A stretch of 64,000 nucleotides of DNA from Gnetum montanum (Eukaryota; Streptophyta; Gnetopsida; Gnetales; Gnetaceae): positions 871,482 to 935,481 of the forward strand of contig MNCI01020094.1 in the NCBI GenBank assembly GCA_015680685.1, given 5' to 3'. The notes beneath the pieces were generated by a model. It saw only the letters and a list, made by a program, of their open reading frames with translations. It had not been told where the DNA came from and did no database searches. Positions 13,191 through 24,800 of this stretch are shown here, piece after piece. Each line of letters opens with the position of its first letter. Position 1 is the first letter of the stretch. A program made the translations under genes and the position numbers.

Positions 13191-13599
13191 CTTAGAAGGA
13201 TGGTGAAATGATATTCACAAAGACAAAATGTTTCCCCCTTTAGTTAATAATGTTGTCATTGAATAGGGCTCAGAAGTAGAGTTTCAAGATAAAACTCCTG
13301 ACATTAACAATAAACTTGACATTTAGGTTGGAGCCAACAACATTAAAACTGCTAACATCACATTGCTATATGAACCATTAGAACACGTTTCATTTACCCT
13401 AGTGGAAAAGGGGAATGGTGAATGTAGGGTTGCGCAAAAGGAACTCCTTGATCTATCAAATATTAGGCAAAAACTCCACAATCAACATTTCATTCCTTCC
13501 TTCATCAATGATTATCAATTTACTTTTGTGGCATTGTATCATGCTTCAATATTTATTTTATTTATGTATCTTCTTTTAACATTATGTTAAGCTTCTTAA

Positions 13600-15060
13600 A
13601 AGATTGTAGTCATTACATTTAAGTTGCACTTAATTTTGATTTTTATTTTATGTTTAATTTTCATTTTACATTTTTTTCGAATTTGTGTACAAAGTGTATG
13701 TTATTTTCGTGCTAGGAAATATGCTTCCCAATGCTAGCGTTTTAGGACCTAAAACTAGTAAATATGCTCGCCTTTTAGGCCCATACATCTAATAAAATGG
13801 ATTTTCCCAACCAAGAATGAAATATGCTAGCTTATGAAATCAAGAAGACCAAAAATGTTTAGTTCATAAGTGATGAAAAGAAAAAATGCTAAGGTTTCCT
13901 AAGCCAAAAGACAAATACCTATTTCTTCTATCCCCAAAAAGAAAAAATGTTAAGGTTTTTCAGGTTAGGAAGAAAATACAATAACCTTCTCCTTCTTGAG
14001 AAACCTGAAAACATAAAAAACATTACTCTCCCAAGCTAGAAAGCATAAAAATTCTACCTTCATAGGAAAAAAAACCTCAAAAATATTAGGTGAAAAACAT
14101 TAACAATGCTACCTTTCTAGGGCTAGGAATGAAAAACATTGCCTTTCTAGGTAAGAAGCACAAATATGCTGGTTCATGGGATCAATAAAAAAAACTAGAA
14201 TATGCTACCATCTAGGCATAAAACTTGAAAACACTACTTACCTTTCTAACACACACCAATGATGATGGTATACACTACATTCCTAGCCTTCTTTGAATTC
14301 TCAAGAATGCTAGGATTTACATTACTATAGCATAAATTATCAAGTAGACTTCTTTCCTAGCCTAAATTCCTAGAAATATTTGGATTTACACTGTTCTAGT
14401 GTAAATGATCAAAAAATGCTTCCCTCCCTAGCCTCTGTGCCAAAAATGTCACTTCTCTCCTAGCCTTGGATGCTAAAAACACTAACAATCTCTTCTTCAC
14501 TTGCCTTGTGTTGTTAATGTTACCTCAAAACCCTTGGAAATGATAAGCTAGACATAATACACTTCCAAACCCTAGGGATATGTTGATAAAAATCCCAAGT
14601 CAAGCTCAATTACATTTTCACCATGTAAACTTTAGTGTAAACTATGGAAAATGTTGCTATTTAGTAGAAAACATTATCTTAATGATCAATATGCCACCTA
14701 TGAGTTCCACTGATAGTCCCAAAACACTATTAATTAGGTTATGCCAGTGTAAATCCTAGCCTAAACCACTAATACACTATTAACATAAAGTCATGTTGTC
14801 AAAAATGCTATCAAGATAGACACAGTTCAAATACATTATCCATGCTTATCAAAAACACTAACTATAGGGGGTATGCTACCATCTTGACATTTTTGACATT
14901 AAAATATTATTATTTGTTGCATTCATGGTGTTTACCTTAACTCATTACCTATTTTACCAATAAAATATCCAAAAATAAAACACATAACCTATTATATTGT
15001 TTTAATTAATTAATTTTTATTTGATCAATTTACAATGAAAATGTCATTTTATGTATTCTC
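13600..15060 (+). other. Spacer of copy B, rich in CTAG/AAATGCT words
   Basis: No reading frame. The words 'aaaaatgct', 'cctag' and 'aaactag' recur irregularly about every 20-40 bases. The composition resembles the motif arrays of copy A at 21260-21720 and 30180-30490. It occupies the place of the PR-RT spacer, and RT to mid-integrase has been deleted at or near its right end. Confidence 0.55.
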
Positions 15061-15063
15061 TTT

Positions 15064-15160
15064 AGTATGCAGGACCTTGATGGAGCCTTCAAAATAGTAG
15101 ATCTTGATGAGAATGAGTTGACTAACATGGTCAATCATTCGTACCTTAAAACCATATTAT
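15064..15160 (+). pseudogene. C-terminal end of integrase, copy B
   Basis: The translation 'DGAFKIVDLDENELTNMVN' followed by 'HSYLK' aligns residue by residue with the end of integrase in copy A (about 30070-30150, 'NGAFKLADTDGNELSNLVN' then 'HLYLK'). Everything upstream of it in pol is missing, which shows an internal deletion of roughly 3-4 kb relative to a full pol. Confidence 0.78.
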
Positions 15161-16254
15161 ATTTAATGATAACCTATTTGTTTCTAGTTTTTTTCTTCTT
15201 TTATTAGCAAAGCTAAGTCGATACATAGCCTAGATGAACTTCATGAATTGTGAAAAGGGAGAGTGCATGACCTTTCCTTCTTGGTCAAAAAACACTAAAA
15301 AGTTTTGTACAAAATTTGTAAAAAAAAAGATAAAACCTTCTCTTGCTCTAGTAATTATATCTCATAGTGGCCAATGCTTGCTTTCTTATCTCATGTTATC
15401 TATTCTTATTCCATGTTTCTATAATTTTTTTTCTTGTTCTATCTAAGTTGTGTTTGTAGGATGAACCTAAAATCATTGTAGAGGTATGAATCATCATAGT
15501 AGTAAGTTATCACATGATCTTAACACATGAGATTTGACTAGCATGTTTGACCATGCCAATAGTGCTTTCCCCATATCATTCCCATTATCCATTCTAAGGC
15601 ATAACCATGTAACCATTTTAACCTTTCCCATCTTGCTTATGATGAAAACCCATGTATGATATTCTTGTGTCTTCATCATATGATATCCTTCACATTCCTA
15701 ATCAATTAGTTCATTGACTCTCCTAATGTTTCATCCAGTGAAATCATAACCAATATTTAGCCTTGGAATCGAAATCCAATAAATGTTTCAAACCTAGAAA
15801 AAAGGGGGGGAAAGCCAAGAAAGGCAGGAGGCCAAAATAGACTAAAGAAAAAAAAACTAAGGGCTCAAAAAAATCCAAGTGGCTAAAGTAGCCTATCAAA
15901 AAGCACTAGTTTCTCTAAGATCAAATATTAATAACTAGTAATCTAAGTGTAACATGCAATGTAATCATCAACTAGTGAATATATCACTAGATCATGATGT
16001 CAACATATTTGGAATTCTTCATTAGCCTACTAACCATTTCCAAAAATAATATCTAGCCAAAATACCTTACAATAAATTCTCACTATTTCCATTTTAACCT
16101 TACTTCATTATTGTAAGTACTCCTTGGCATGATTTGACAGCTATGGAATCAAGTGTGGAGAGAGTAGTGTTGATGATGAACCTGCAATAGTGTTTCATAT
16201 TCTTTGTCGATGTCTTTTGGGTCAATCCTTTAAACATCAATAAATAGGGGCTAA
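15161..16254 (+). other. 3' untranslated region and purine tract of copy B
   Basis: Non-coding. The last ~130 bases match copy A at 31560-31690, including 'attctttgtcga' and 'aaacatcaa.aaa.agggg'. The purine tract AAATAGGGG (16243-16251) lies just before the 3' LTR. Confidence 0.7.
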
Positions 16255-17204
16255 TGAAACACCTCAAAAAAATTTCACCATAAACAGGGAAATCTAACGG
16301 CAAAAGGAAAAAACTTAAGCCCCTTCTATGTAAATTTTAATGTAATTCTGCTCAAATTTGAAAGCAAAAATAGTTGCCTTGATTTTTCTCTAGAAAATAT
16401 ATTTTGTAATCTTGTTTCATCAAAACCCCAAAGCATTCTCATTATGTAAAGTATAATTCATAGCTTAAAACATGAAAAACACAACACTTCTCTGGTCAGC
16501 ATAGATTGTCAAAAACACTATATATGCTACTAGGAAACTTTCCAAAACTAAGTTAACACAGAAACAACAAGCTATGGCCCATAAAACCAAGAACTACTAC
16601 CATATTTCAAGAACTTTTGACAAAATTTTGAATCTTGAAATTTTTAAAAACTTTAAGTCTTTCTGAGTGGTCCAGAGATTCGAGACCATGTAGCCATTCA
16701 TCCCAATCACCAACCATTGAGAGCACCAAAAACTTATTTTAGCCTTCAGTCAAGTGTAGATCTAGCAACCTAGACACATCTAAGATAGCCACAGAACATA
16801 CCCTAACCATCCACACACTAGATCTACAATATCAATTTGAAAGAGATCTATGGAATCCTCTTAGTTCCATACTTTGAAAGCCATTGAGGCTGACTTATCT
16901 GTATCTTCTGAACCTTGTAATACAAATTTAATATAAAAATTTATAGTGTTTTAGCCTTATTTCTTTTATGTTTTTTATTTATGTTCATTTCACTCATGGA
17001 TTCAATGTTGAATTCATTATTTGCATATTTATCGCTCAGTTTCCTCATATAATCAATCTTGGTAATAAATCATTAAGCCCTTAGGTGATTGACAAGACTA
17101 ACTAAGATGCCTTAGATTCCTTCAAGATCCATGGATCTTGAGGTTAAAATTTCTTTGCATGGAATTTTTTTGGTTTTCATTTGTCAATTTTTTCTATCAT
17201 TACA
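16255..17204 (+). repeat. 3' LTR of copy B
   Basis: Begins TGAAACACCTC, ends TTTTCTATCATTACA and is followed directly by GTTAG. Direct repeat of 8510-9552. Confidence 0.82.
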
Positions 17205-17209
17205 GTTAG

Positions 17210-17556
17210 AATTGTAAAAATTTCATAGTTTTAGTTTAAGGACCCAAACTCTTGCAATTTATTTCCTTAATTCTTAGTTAATTAGGATGTAATCACAAAA
17301 TGCATTTGAGATTTTATTTGAGTAATTATACTTGGAGTAATGATGAATAATAATAAAGATTTAGATTAATTCCTACACATTGTAGGACTTTAACTTAGAA
17401 TTTATTTATTTTTATTGTAATTTATTAATACTATTTAGCCTAATGTTTAAATTTTCTCTTATATTAGTTATGTCAAATTGAGCATATCAAGATATTAATT
17501 ATGAACCATCATTAACTTAGTAACGCCATTAGTTAATTAATATGATTCTCCAAGTA
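17210..17556. other. AT-rich segment between copies B and A
   Basis: No gene, LTR pair or motif that I can assign. It separates the two GTTAG-bounded elements. Confidence 0.5.
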
Positions 17557-17561
17557 GTTAG

Positions 17562-17737
17562 TGAAACACTGTGAAAATTTCGAGGGCTTGATAGTTCAAT
17601 GAAAAAACTGGTGACTCAGACGAAGGGTTGCAACAAGACAAGGTGCGACAAGTTCCTTTTCAGTTTAAGGTCTATCCCACAGAGCTGCACAGCACAGCAC
17701 AAGTGAATTCTAGAAGATGGAGCAAAGCGATGGATGC
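17562..17737 (+). repeat. Truncated 5' LTR of copy A
   Basis: Starts TGAAACACTG and matches the first ~170 bases of the 3' LTR (31697-31867), sharing 'gaaaaaactggtgactcag', 'gggttgcaacaag' and 'tgaattctaga.gatggagc'. The match stops at about 17737, where Gag-coding sequence begins. The rest of the LTR and the leader appear deleted. An alternative reading is that the repeat itself is a very short LTR. Confidence 0.65.
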
Positions 17738-19620
17738 GATAGATCAAATGTTGATGGCAAAGACATCGCCAGAAGAACTAGAAACCATGTTCTATGAAGA
17801 AGCAGTTCACGATGGACAAGACGATCTAGAATCCCACTCTGAGGAAGGCAATCATGTTGATTTCACCATGGACCCTCCCTCAACAATGTCTCATATAAAT
17901 CCATTGTTCATGATCACTACACCTTTTTCTAACATGGATTGATTCCCACGTTCACCGCGTTTACATTTTCTTTCTGTGACTATCTTCCCAGGTGAGGGTT
18001 CATCACAGATCATTCCTCAACAAACATGATTACCTAACTCACCTCATCGTGTGCCTGCACCTGTGCCACTGCATGTGCATGCAATCCCTGCAACGTCAGC
18101 TACACTCCTAGCTCGCACGACAGAGCCTACCACCACAACATGGTGAGCTCCCAACATGCCCTTTGTCACACATCCTATGCAAAACCATTACCATTTCCAC
18201 CTTCAAGGCCACACCCCGCAAGTGCTAAACCCAATTGTAGGACCATTTCCTGTACCCCTAGCTACAAAAATAGTGTACCTAATAGTGCAGCTGATGGTGG
18301 TTGTCCCATCTACGCTAACCACCAGATTTTGAATGCCGCAAGCAACATTGCCGGAAAGGACTATCCCGCCAACCATCGGCCAAGCTGTTACCTCCATGCG
18401 GCTACCCGGTGTAGCTCCCTCTTCCATTTCACACATAAAATCATCATCTATGGGGCTGGACCAAGCCTTCCAGCTCATTTAAACCCTTATGGAGGAGGTC
18501 AAGAACCTTAAGGCTACTAGTTCTGACATGGTACAAGTCATGGACTTATACCAGGACGATCCTATTAATCTAGCCATCCCAGTTTTGTCATTGCCACCTG
18601 GGATGCCTCTTCCTCATTTCAGAAATACAATGGGGAAGGTGATCCCAATGCTCACCTCGTCCCTTTCAGGTTAGAGTCCTTATTGCTACAAAAATGGCCG
18701 CATACCATCATCCAAGTCTTTGATATGTCCTTAATGGGTAAAGCTTTGGATTGGTATCGAGCACTTCCACATGCTTCCATTTCAACATTGGAAGAGCTGT
18801 TAACCCAGTTTGTGAATCGCTTCAAATACAACCTAAAGCTAGAAGTCACACTGGATGAGCTCATGGGAGTTAGGAAAGATCCTCTTGAGTTAGTCCAAAA
18901 GTTCATACAACATTGGAGCGCCACCTTGAACGAAATTCGCGAACCCATCGCGGATGCCCATCTATTGGCAATCTTCAAGGGAGCAGTCAACGACTTTATC
19001 AAGTCTAAGCTGTATTACCTCACCCCCTGTTCCCTCAGGCAAGCATTTGCCCAGACTAAGGGCATCCAAGACACGGTGGAGGCAAGTAAAGATCTGGCAT
19101 ATGTGGCCTACAGAAACACCCACAACAAGGGTAAAGATAAAGCTAAAGCCACAACTACTATAGTCGTGGTAGTTGTTGAAGGGGTCAAGAAGAAAGGCAA
19201 CAATAACAAGAAAATAACTGTGGAGCTAGCTGAATTGGCAACAAGCATAGGTGGTACCAATCATGAAGCTCCTTCTTCCCCCGCAGCACCTCCACAGCCG
19301 AGGCCAAAATTTGAGCGTAAGGATCGCTCAAATTACGCAACCCTACCTATGAAGCCTTCAGAACTTCTAAAGAAATTATTGGAAACTATCCATATCTAAC
19401 ATAATGTCATGTCCGAGGAGGCTCTGAAATGCCATAGGCACCACTGCGAGTTACTCAAGAATCCCTCCTTAGCCCAACGTAACAAACCGCCTGTGCCCAA
19501 GAACTTTAAGCTAGACCGATTCTCTGACTATCATCAATTGTGTGTCCATGATACGGACTATTGTTGGGCATTGAAAGATGACATCTAATGTCTGATAGAT
19601 CAAGGTGACTTGATCTTAGA
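17738..19620 (+). pseudogene. Gag of copy A, decayed
   Basis: An acidic N-terminal part (17738-17942) is followed by a low-complexity Pro/Thr-rich stretch (about 18000-18450). The Gag core at 18489-19150 contains 'LYQDDPINLA' and 'LMGKALDWYRALP', then 'LLTQFVNRFKYNLKLEV'. A basic region follows. The tail at 19310-19620 has 'ERKDRSNYATLPMKPSELL' and a His/Cys pattern ('DYHQLCVHDTDYC') with 'CLIDQGDL', as seen at the end of Tat-lineage Gag. The core shifts frame near 18620-18680, and stops occur at 19397 and about 19586. Gag builds the virus-like particle and binds RNA. B carries the same protein at 10410-12150. Confidence 0.82.
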
Positions 19621-21043
19621 TAGTAGTAGCTCAACATGCCTAGAAAACCAAGACATGCATGTGTACCAAGACCCATTGAATGCAAACAATGTAGGGTACA
19701 CAATCAATGCAGTAGGGACAAAGGGCGATAATCATGTGTACCTGAGGCAGCCTTTTGTGTTACAAACGCAACCTCGCTCGACCCAAAAGATAGGTTCGTT
19801 GACATCGATGAGTGGCACTCCAAGGCACCCTTTCATCCTCTGAACTTCATCCCAGAATGCATCCTGATAGCCTGCGATCGTTAAAGCCGTAGCATAGCCT
19901 GCGCCTATACCCAAGGCACCCTTAGTTATTAGAGTGTCAAAACTATCAACCGTCCCTCCTATGTAGGGGAAATGCTCTAAGTCAAACCCACCTACTATCA
20001 CCGTTGATGCAGCCAATGGTCCTCTTACACTGGGATTACCCAAACCTCAACCCCTCGCTTCAGCATTGTTATGCCCACTTGCTAAGGATAAAGAGGTTAC
20101 ACGAAAGTAATTATCTCCCCTAGGCCAAAGGAAGCCTAACCCTCGGTGAACTGCCAGTCCTCCCCACGAAATTTGCCTCTTAGGGTGAATGGAGGAGGAA
20201 AAGGGTGACAGACACTCCGATCGTGGGCAGCATCTCTTTGATGCCTTGGCAAAAGTCAAACAGGCTTTGAAATAGAAAAATACAACGTTGAGCCTTTATG
20301 ACTTCCCCATGACATCGCAAACACATCGTGAAGCTATGGTTTTCATGCTAATGTCCATACCTATGGACGAAAGCCTGCCAGTAGACGAAGGAGCAATTCA
20401 CTCCATCATGGTTCCCTCTGTCACTACAAAACCTGGTCCCACCCCATTAACCTTTTATGATGAATCCATCAAGGATGAACCTGAGGGTCAAGTGACTATA
20501 GCACCCATGTTCATCACTATCCGGGTTGGCCAGCACTGAATCTGGAGAGTACATGTAGATGACGGGGTAGCCACTAATGTCATCCCTTATCCCATAGTGG
20601 ATAAATTAGGCTTGATCGATCAGATTAGTCCTACAACAATGTCATGCCTAAAGTCATTCAACGGGGCATGGGTGTACGTCAAAGGGACCATCCACATCAA
20701 CTTTGTAGTAGGGGATCAATTCCCCATAGATGCTATGTTTATCATGATTGAAGAGATGCCCAGACTCAATCTAATTCTTGGGAGGTCTTGGTTAGCCCAA
20801 ATGAGGGCAGTTTCATCACCCATTCATCAGAAAATCCATTTGCCTTATGCATGGGGATAAGTGGTTATCCACGGTGATGAAATAATCTCTCAGGCTGTTA
20901 ATAAGATAGAGACAGAACAAGGGTCGGAGATAGAAATGTCTGAGAATCAGTCCCCTGTTCTAGTACCCGAGCAAGCTGAAATAGTGGCTGATGATAGTCT
21001 AACTTGGGCCGAACTACCATTCCCATGGGAAGATTGTGTGTTG
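19621..21043 (+). pseudogene. Linker and aspartic protease of copy A
   Basis: The linker 19621-20520 is poorly conserved and broken. The protease follows at 20530-20860: the active-site motif reads 'VHVDDGVATNVIP', then 'GTIHINFVV', then 'LNLILGRSWLAQM', the usual closing signature. The canonical third residue of DSGA is Asp-Gly followed by Val instead of Ala. The domain cuts Gag-Pol during maturation. A stop precedes the first box (20537) and another follows at 20858. An acidic tail at 20861-21043 ends just before the spacer. Confidence 0.75.
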
Positions 21044-21259
21044 TGAAGGAGAAGGGCCATAAATATCCCCGTCCTTATGCATCATTAAAGATGAAGGCAA
21101 TTAAGAAACAGTTATAGAGTTAGCAAGTAAAACAATGTTGCCTAACTACTAGGGTCTTATCAATCACTCTGTTTATGCTTATTGTCTATGCTTCTTTTGT
21201 TTACACATGTATTTACACTTTTTGCAAGTTAATTTTATTACACTCTTGTTTACCTTTGT

Positions 21260-21720
21260 GTTTAGCTTTACGTTTTTATCTTCTTTACTCCTATTACACT
21301 ATGGCCTGAAATGGCCTTAAACTAGCAACTGTATCTACACTTTGCACTTAATTACACAAAGGCCTGAAATGGTCTTAAACTAGAAAACTTCTACATTTTG
21401 TACTCGAATTACATAAAGGCCCAAAATGGCCCTAAACTAGCACCTTCATTTACGCATGGCACTTGAATGAGCTATGGCCCGAAATGGCCTTAAACTAGAA
21501 AATTCACTTACCCTTTGTATCTAAATCCCATTTATGCTTGGAACGCAAATTTCATTCACACTCTATTCCAGAATCCAATTTAAGCCTACTTTTCATACTT
21601 TAAAACTAAAAAACAACAAAAAGGGGCCCAAATGGCCTTAAACTAGCAATATCATTTATGTTTTACATTTAGACAATTTAATAGTCTGCGATGGTTTCAA
21701 ACTAGTAACCAAATTGACAC
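21260..21720 (+). repeat. Degenerate array of a GGCCTGAAATGGCC / AAACTAG motif
   Basis: The word 'ggcctgaaatggccttaaac' followed by 'tagcaac' recurs about seven times with variants (21303, 21361, 21416, 21474, 21625 and others) at uneven spacing. Each copy holds a short palindrome-like GGCC...GGCC core. A single related copy stands at 26560-26585, on the other side of the antisense gene, and related words occur at 30180-30490. Confidence 0.75.
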
Positions 21721-21895
21721 TATGCTCTCAAAACTAACCATAACTTATCACAATGTTAAAACCTACGATACATTTTACATAAAAAGAAAACAATGAAAAG
21801 AACATTAACATTAATACAAAAATTTGTCTTGAATATGTTAAAAATAAGAAAAATAGTCTCTTGTCTTCACCACAATAAAACATTAGGTTGATCTA

Positions 21896-24800
21896 TTACA
21901 CATCCCCCTTACTACCACTGTCTCCTGTATCCCCTAGTTCAATTTCTACTCCGAGGAGGTTGTCCTCATAGAGGCCACCCTTTGCACGAGGAACCCTTTC
22001 ATAAGGATGATTGTCTTCGTGAGACCCTTCAGCACGCTCTATCTCCTGCAAATCCTCTTCGTGAGGGTCACCACCTTCGTTAGCTTCATCCTGTCAAGGA
22101 ATTTCCTTAGGTTGTTCCTGCAATCAGACATGGCACATAGATTAACATCATTATCAAAACTAGGTATAACAAAACGCAATAATACTACAACTCACATGTG
22201 ACGGTCTAGCATCAGCAGCAAAGGGAACTTGTTCTAAGCCAATCCATAGATGGCCCATGATTTCGTCCTCAGTGAGCTCAGACCAAACCCCATCTCCTAG
22301 ATCAGTTCCAGCCTTGACCTTCCCCTTCTCCATGGGAGTCCATCGGGGTGGTTCGGGGAAGAAGGAAGGGATGGTAGTCTCACCTCCAGGAAGAGTAACT
22401 TCCCTTTCCGGAGAGGCACTCACCATCACTTGCTTCTAGAACTTTTCAAATGACTTGGAAGTGCCTATAACATCAAGAAACAGTCCAAGTGATTAAGCCT
22501 CAACGGTAGAATCCCTATAGTGTTGACGGTAGGCAGCGCTTTCTTGTTTGTAAACATGTTTATGATCCTTTTACGTCTGCTCCCACTCTTGTACACTCAC
22601 GCTATAATCCTTGAAGTCCTAGTTCTTCTGAGCAAGGAGGTCTATCTGCATGCATTGTTCAACCAGTTCATGGCTAGTTTGGACACTGTTCCTAACAACA
22701 ACCTAGTAATGGGTGTAGTCAATGATACTGTCCTCCAGTCTTCACCTCCCATTTCCTAGGCTTGCAGGAATTCATTCTGTGTTCTTAGATCCTCAACCTC
22801 ATCGCGTAGATCCATTCTCTCCTTCTTTGACCTCTGCAATCTCTTCCAAAGGTCCTCATTTACACTCTGACACTCCCATAAGGAGTGAGTTGAGCGTAAA
22901 GCACATTTACACATTTCTTCATAAATGTTGTACGACACAACAATCGCTTCTGATGAGGGCCCGACGGTGTCTAAATCAATGGGTGTTGATGGGTCCCACC
23001 TAAGGCGAGCTCCTAATAACATGAAAATAATAGTTAGACATAATTAAGTAGCATAATTTCACAGTAAAACAACCTCTACGTAATGATCATAGCATATCGG
23101 CTTCAGGATTGATTCGCTCTAAGAAACCGATCATATCTTGAATGACCCCTTCCGTAAAGGTGAATTTATTAGAAAATTTTCCCCAGGATTGAGTCACCAC
23201 CACTGTCAAGGGCACGCTCTAGTCACCTATTATGCAGGACAAAAGGTATGACTGAGATATTACGACAACTAGTACAAAATAAAAATTAATTTTATCAAGA
23301 GACAAACCACTTACCTCGGTTAATTCTAGCTGAAAGAACTTTGGCATCCTCCATAGCTATTTCCTCTCATGTGTAGGAGGCTATGCACTTCTCGTCTTAT
23401 TAACTGGCACCTCTTCTTCTAAGATCGAGGCCCCTTCTCCATGCCATAAGACCATAGCCCCTATTTCAGGGGTCAACCGGTCTGCAACCTTTTCCCTCAC
23501 TATCAGACAACATGGCTAGTTAACATAGGATTGCACTTTTTTTTCAACGAATGTTACACTACATAACAGCGTCTTCGCACAAACTGTAACCATTAATACA
23601 TCTTCACACTTACCGCTTGAAGGATTGCTCCTCTGAAATCTTATCTGCATTTTCCTCCCGACACCACCCGTTGGCTCGGAAGATCCCTCGTTCAAACGAG
23701 GCTTTTTCCGTGACACGGATGAATCCACTATCTTAGTAGCCAATTGCTTCCCTCTCGATACATTGCTGATGTAAGAGGGAGGTGCTCCACCCACACTGTC
23801 TTGGCCTTGCATTCGAGGTGCAGCCATACTCCTGGTCATCATCGAAAATGACTCCCCTATCCCCTCAGGCGGGTCTTGCGATCGGATAGTGCTGAAAATG
23901 TGGGAGATCCATGGTTTGGAGATCTGGGTGCCATCTCGTTGCACCCAGACCCCATCCCTCTAGACCACTAGAAATTTGGCAAAACGCTGGAAGTAAGCTA
24001 TGAAGAAGGAAAAATGCACATTGAAACAGGATTCAAGCTTCTGGTGAAGCCTGATCATCTCAATGCATAAGCCTTCAACAAAATAGCTCGCGTAATTGAA
24101 GCATGTTCCCTCCTCTAAGACCTCTCGCATGATTCAGGCCTACTCAATCGTGAGGAATCTCCCCTGCGAGAGTGTCTTGGGGATGGCCTAGGCCCGAAAA
24201 AAGGGGTAAACGATGTTGGCCACTGCGAACACAATCCTATCACCAGGGATCCCTTTACTTTCTTTCTGAACCCGTAGCCACTCCTCTATCTCCTTCTAGA
24301 GCTTGGATCTCCTCTTCGACTTTTCATCTATGGGAAAACCATCGAAGGGGAACCCAAAGAAATTGACAAATAGCTGAGCGTCAATGTCAAAATTTACGCG
24401 CACATTATGTACACGTACGCAGAGATGCTCGGCTTCCTTGCTAAAGGAGTTGACCAAGGTTAACATTTCACCTACAGTAGCATCAGGGGTTATGGCTAGG
24501 AAAAGGTCCATCAATCCAGCTTCCCGAATGTTATTGGTTACTACAATCGGGGCCGCTCTATGGCCGAGCCAACATTGTGCCTCCTTTATGTCACCATAAC
24601 GGAAGAAGAGACTGCTGGCCTCGTGACCCGAAGCCATAATCGTAATCTCATCTAATTCCCTGACTATTAACACAAATCCATAGTTAAACCAAAATGATTT
24701 TACATCATCATCACACAATATTGACATAATTCATTATTATGACAAAGCTTACCAGGCCCGAAAGGTAAAGGAAAGGGAGGAATTTTCCTTTGTACATCAG

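Larger units (their letters stand above)
8505..17209 (+). mobile_element. Tat-like Ty3/gypsy element, copy B
   Basis: LTRs at 8510-9552 and 16255-17204 have TG...CA ends and are flanked by the same 5-base sequence, GTTAG (8505-8509 and 17205-17209), the expected target-site duplication. Inside, in order, are gag, protease, a spacer, the last ~30 codons of integrase, a 3' untranslated region and a purine tract. RT, both RNase H domains and most of integrase are missing. Its gag, protease and pre-LTR sequence match copy A (17557-33126), which places it in the same lineage. All frames carry stops. Confidence 0.82.

Noticed and set aside
17606-17624. 'tggtgactcagacgaaggg' as a primer-binding site
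   Set aside because: It resembles gypsy primer sites, but the same bases lie inside the 3' LTR (31733 onward), after the purine tract, so they are LTR sequence.
18140-18511. A 123-codon plus-strand frame rich in Pro, Ser and Cys
   Set aside because: It lies out of frame with the Gag core; the neighbouring frame continues Gag-like Pro/Thr-rich sequence into the conserved block, so this is a shadow.
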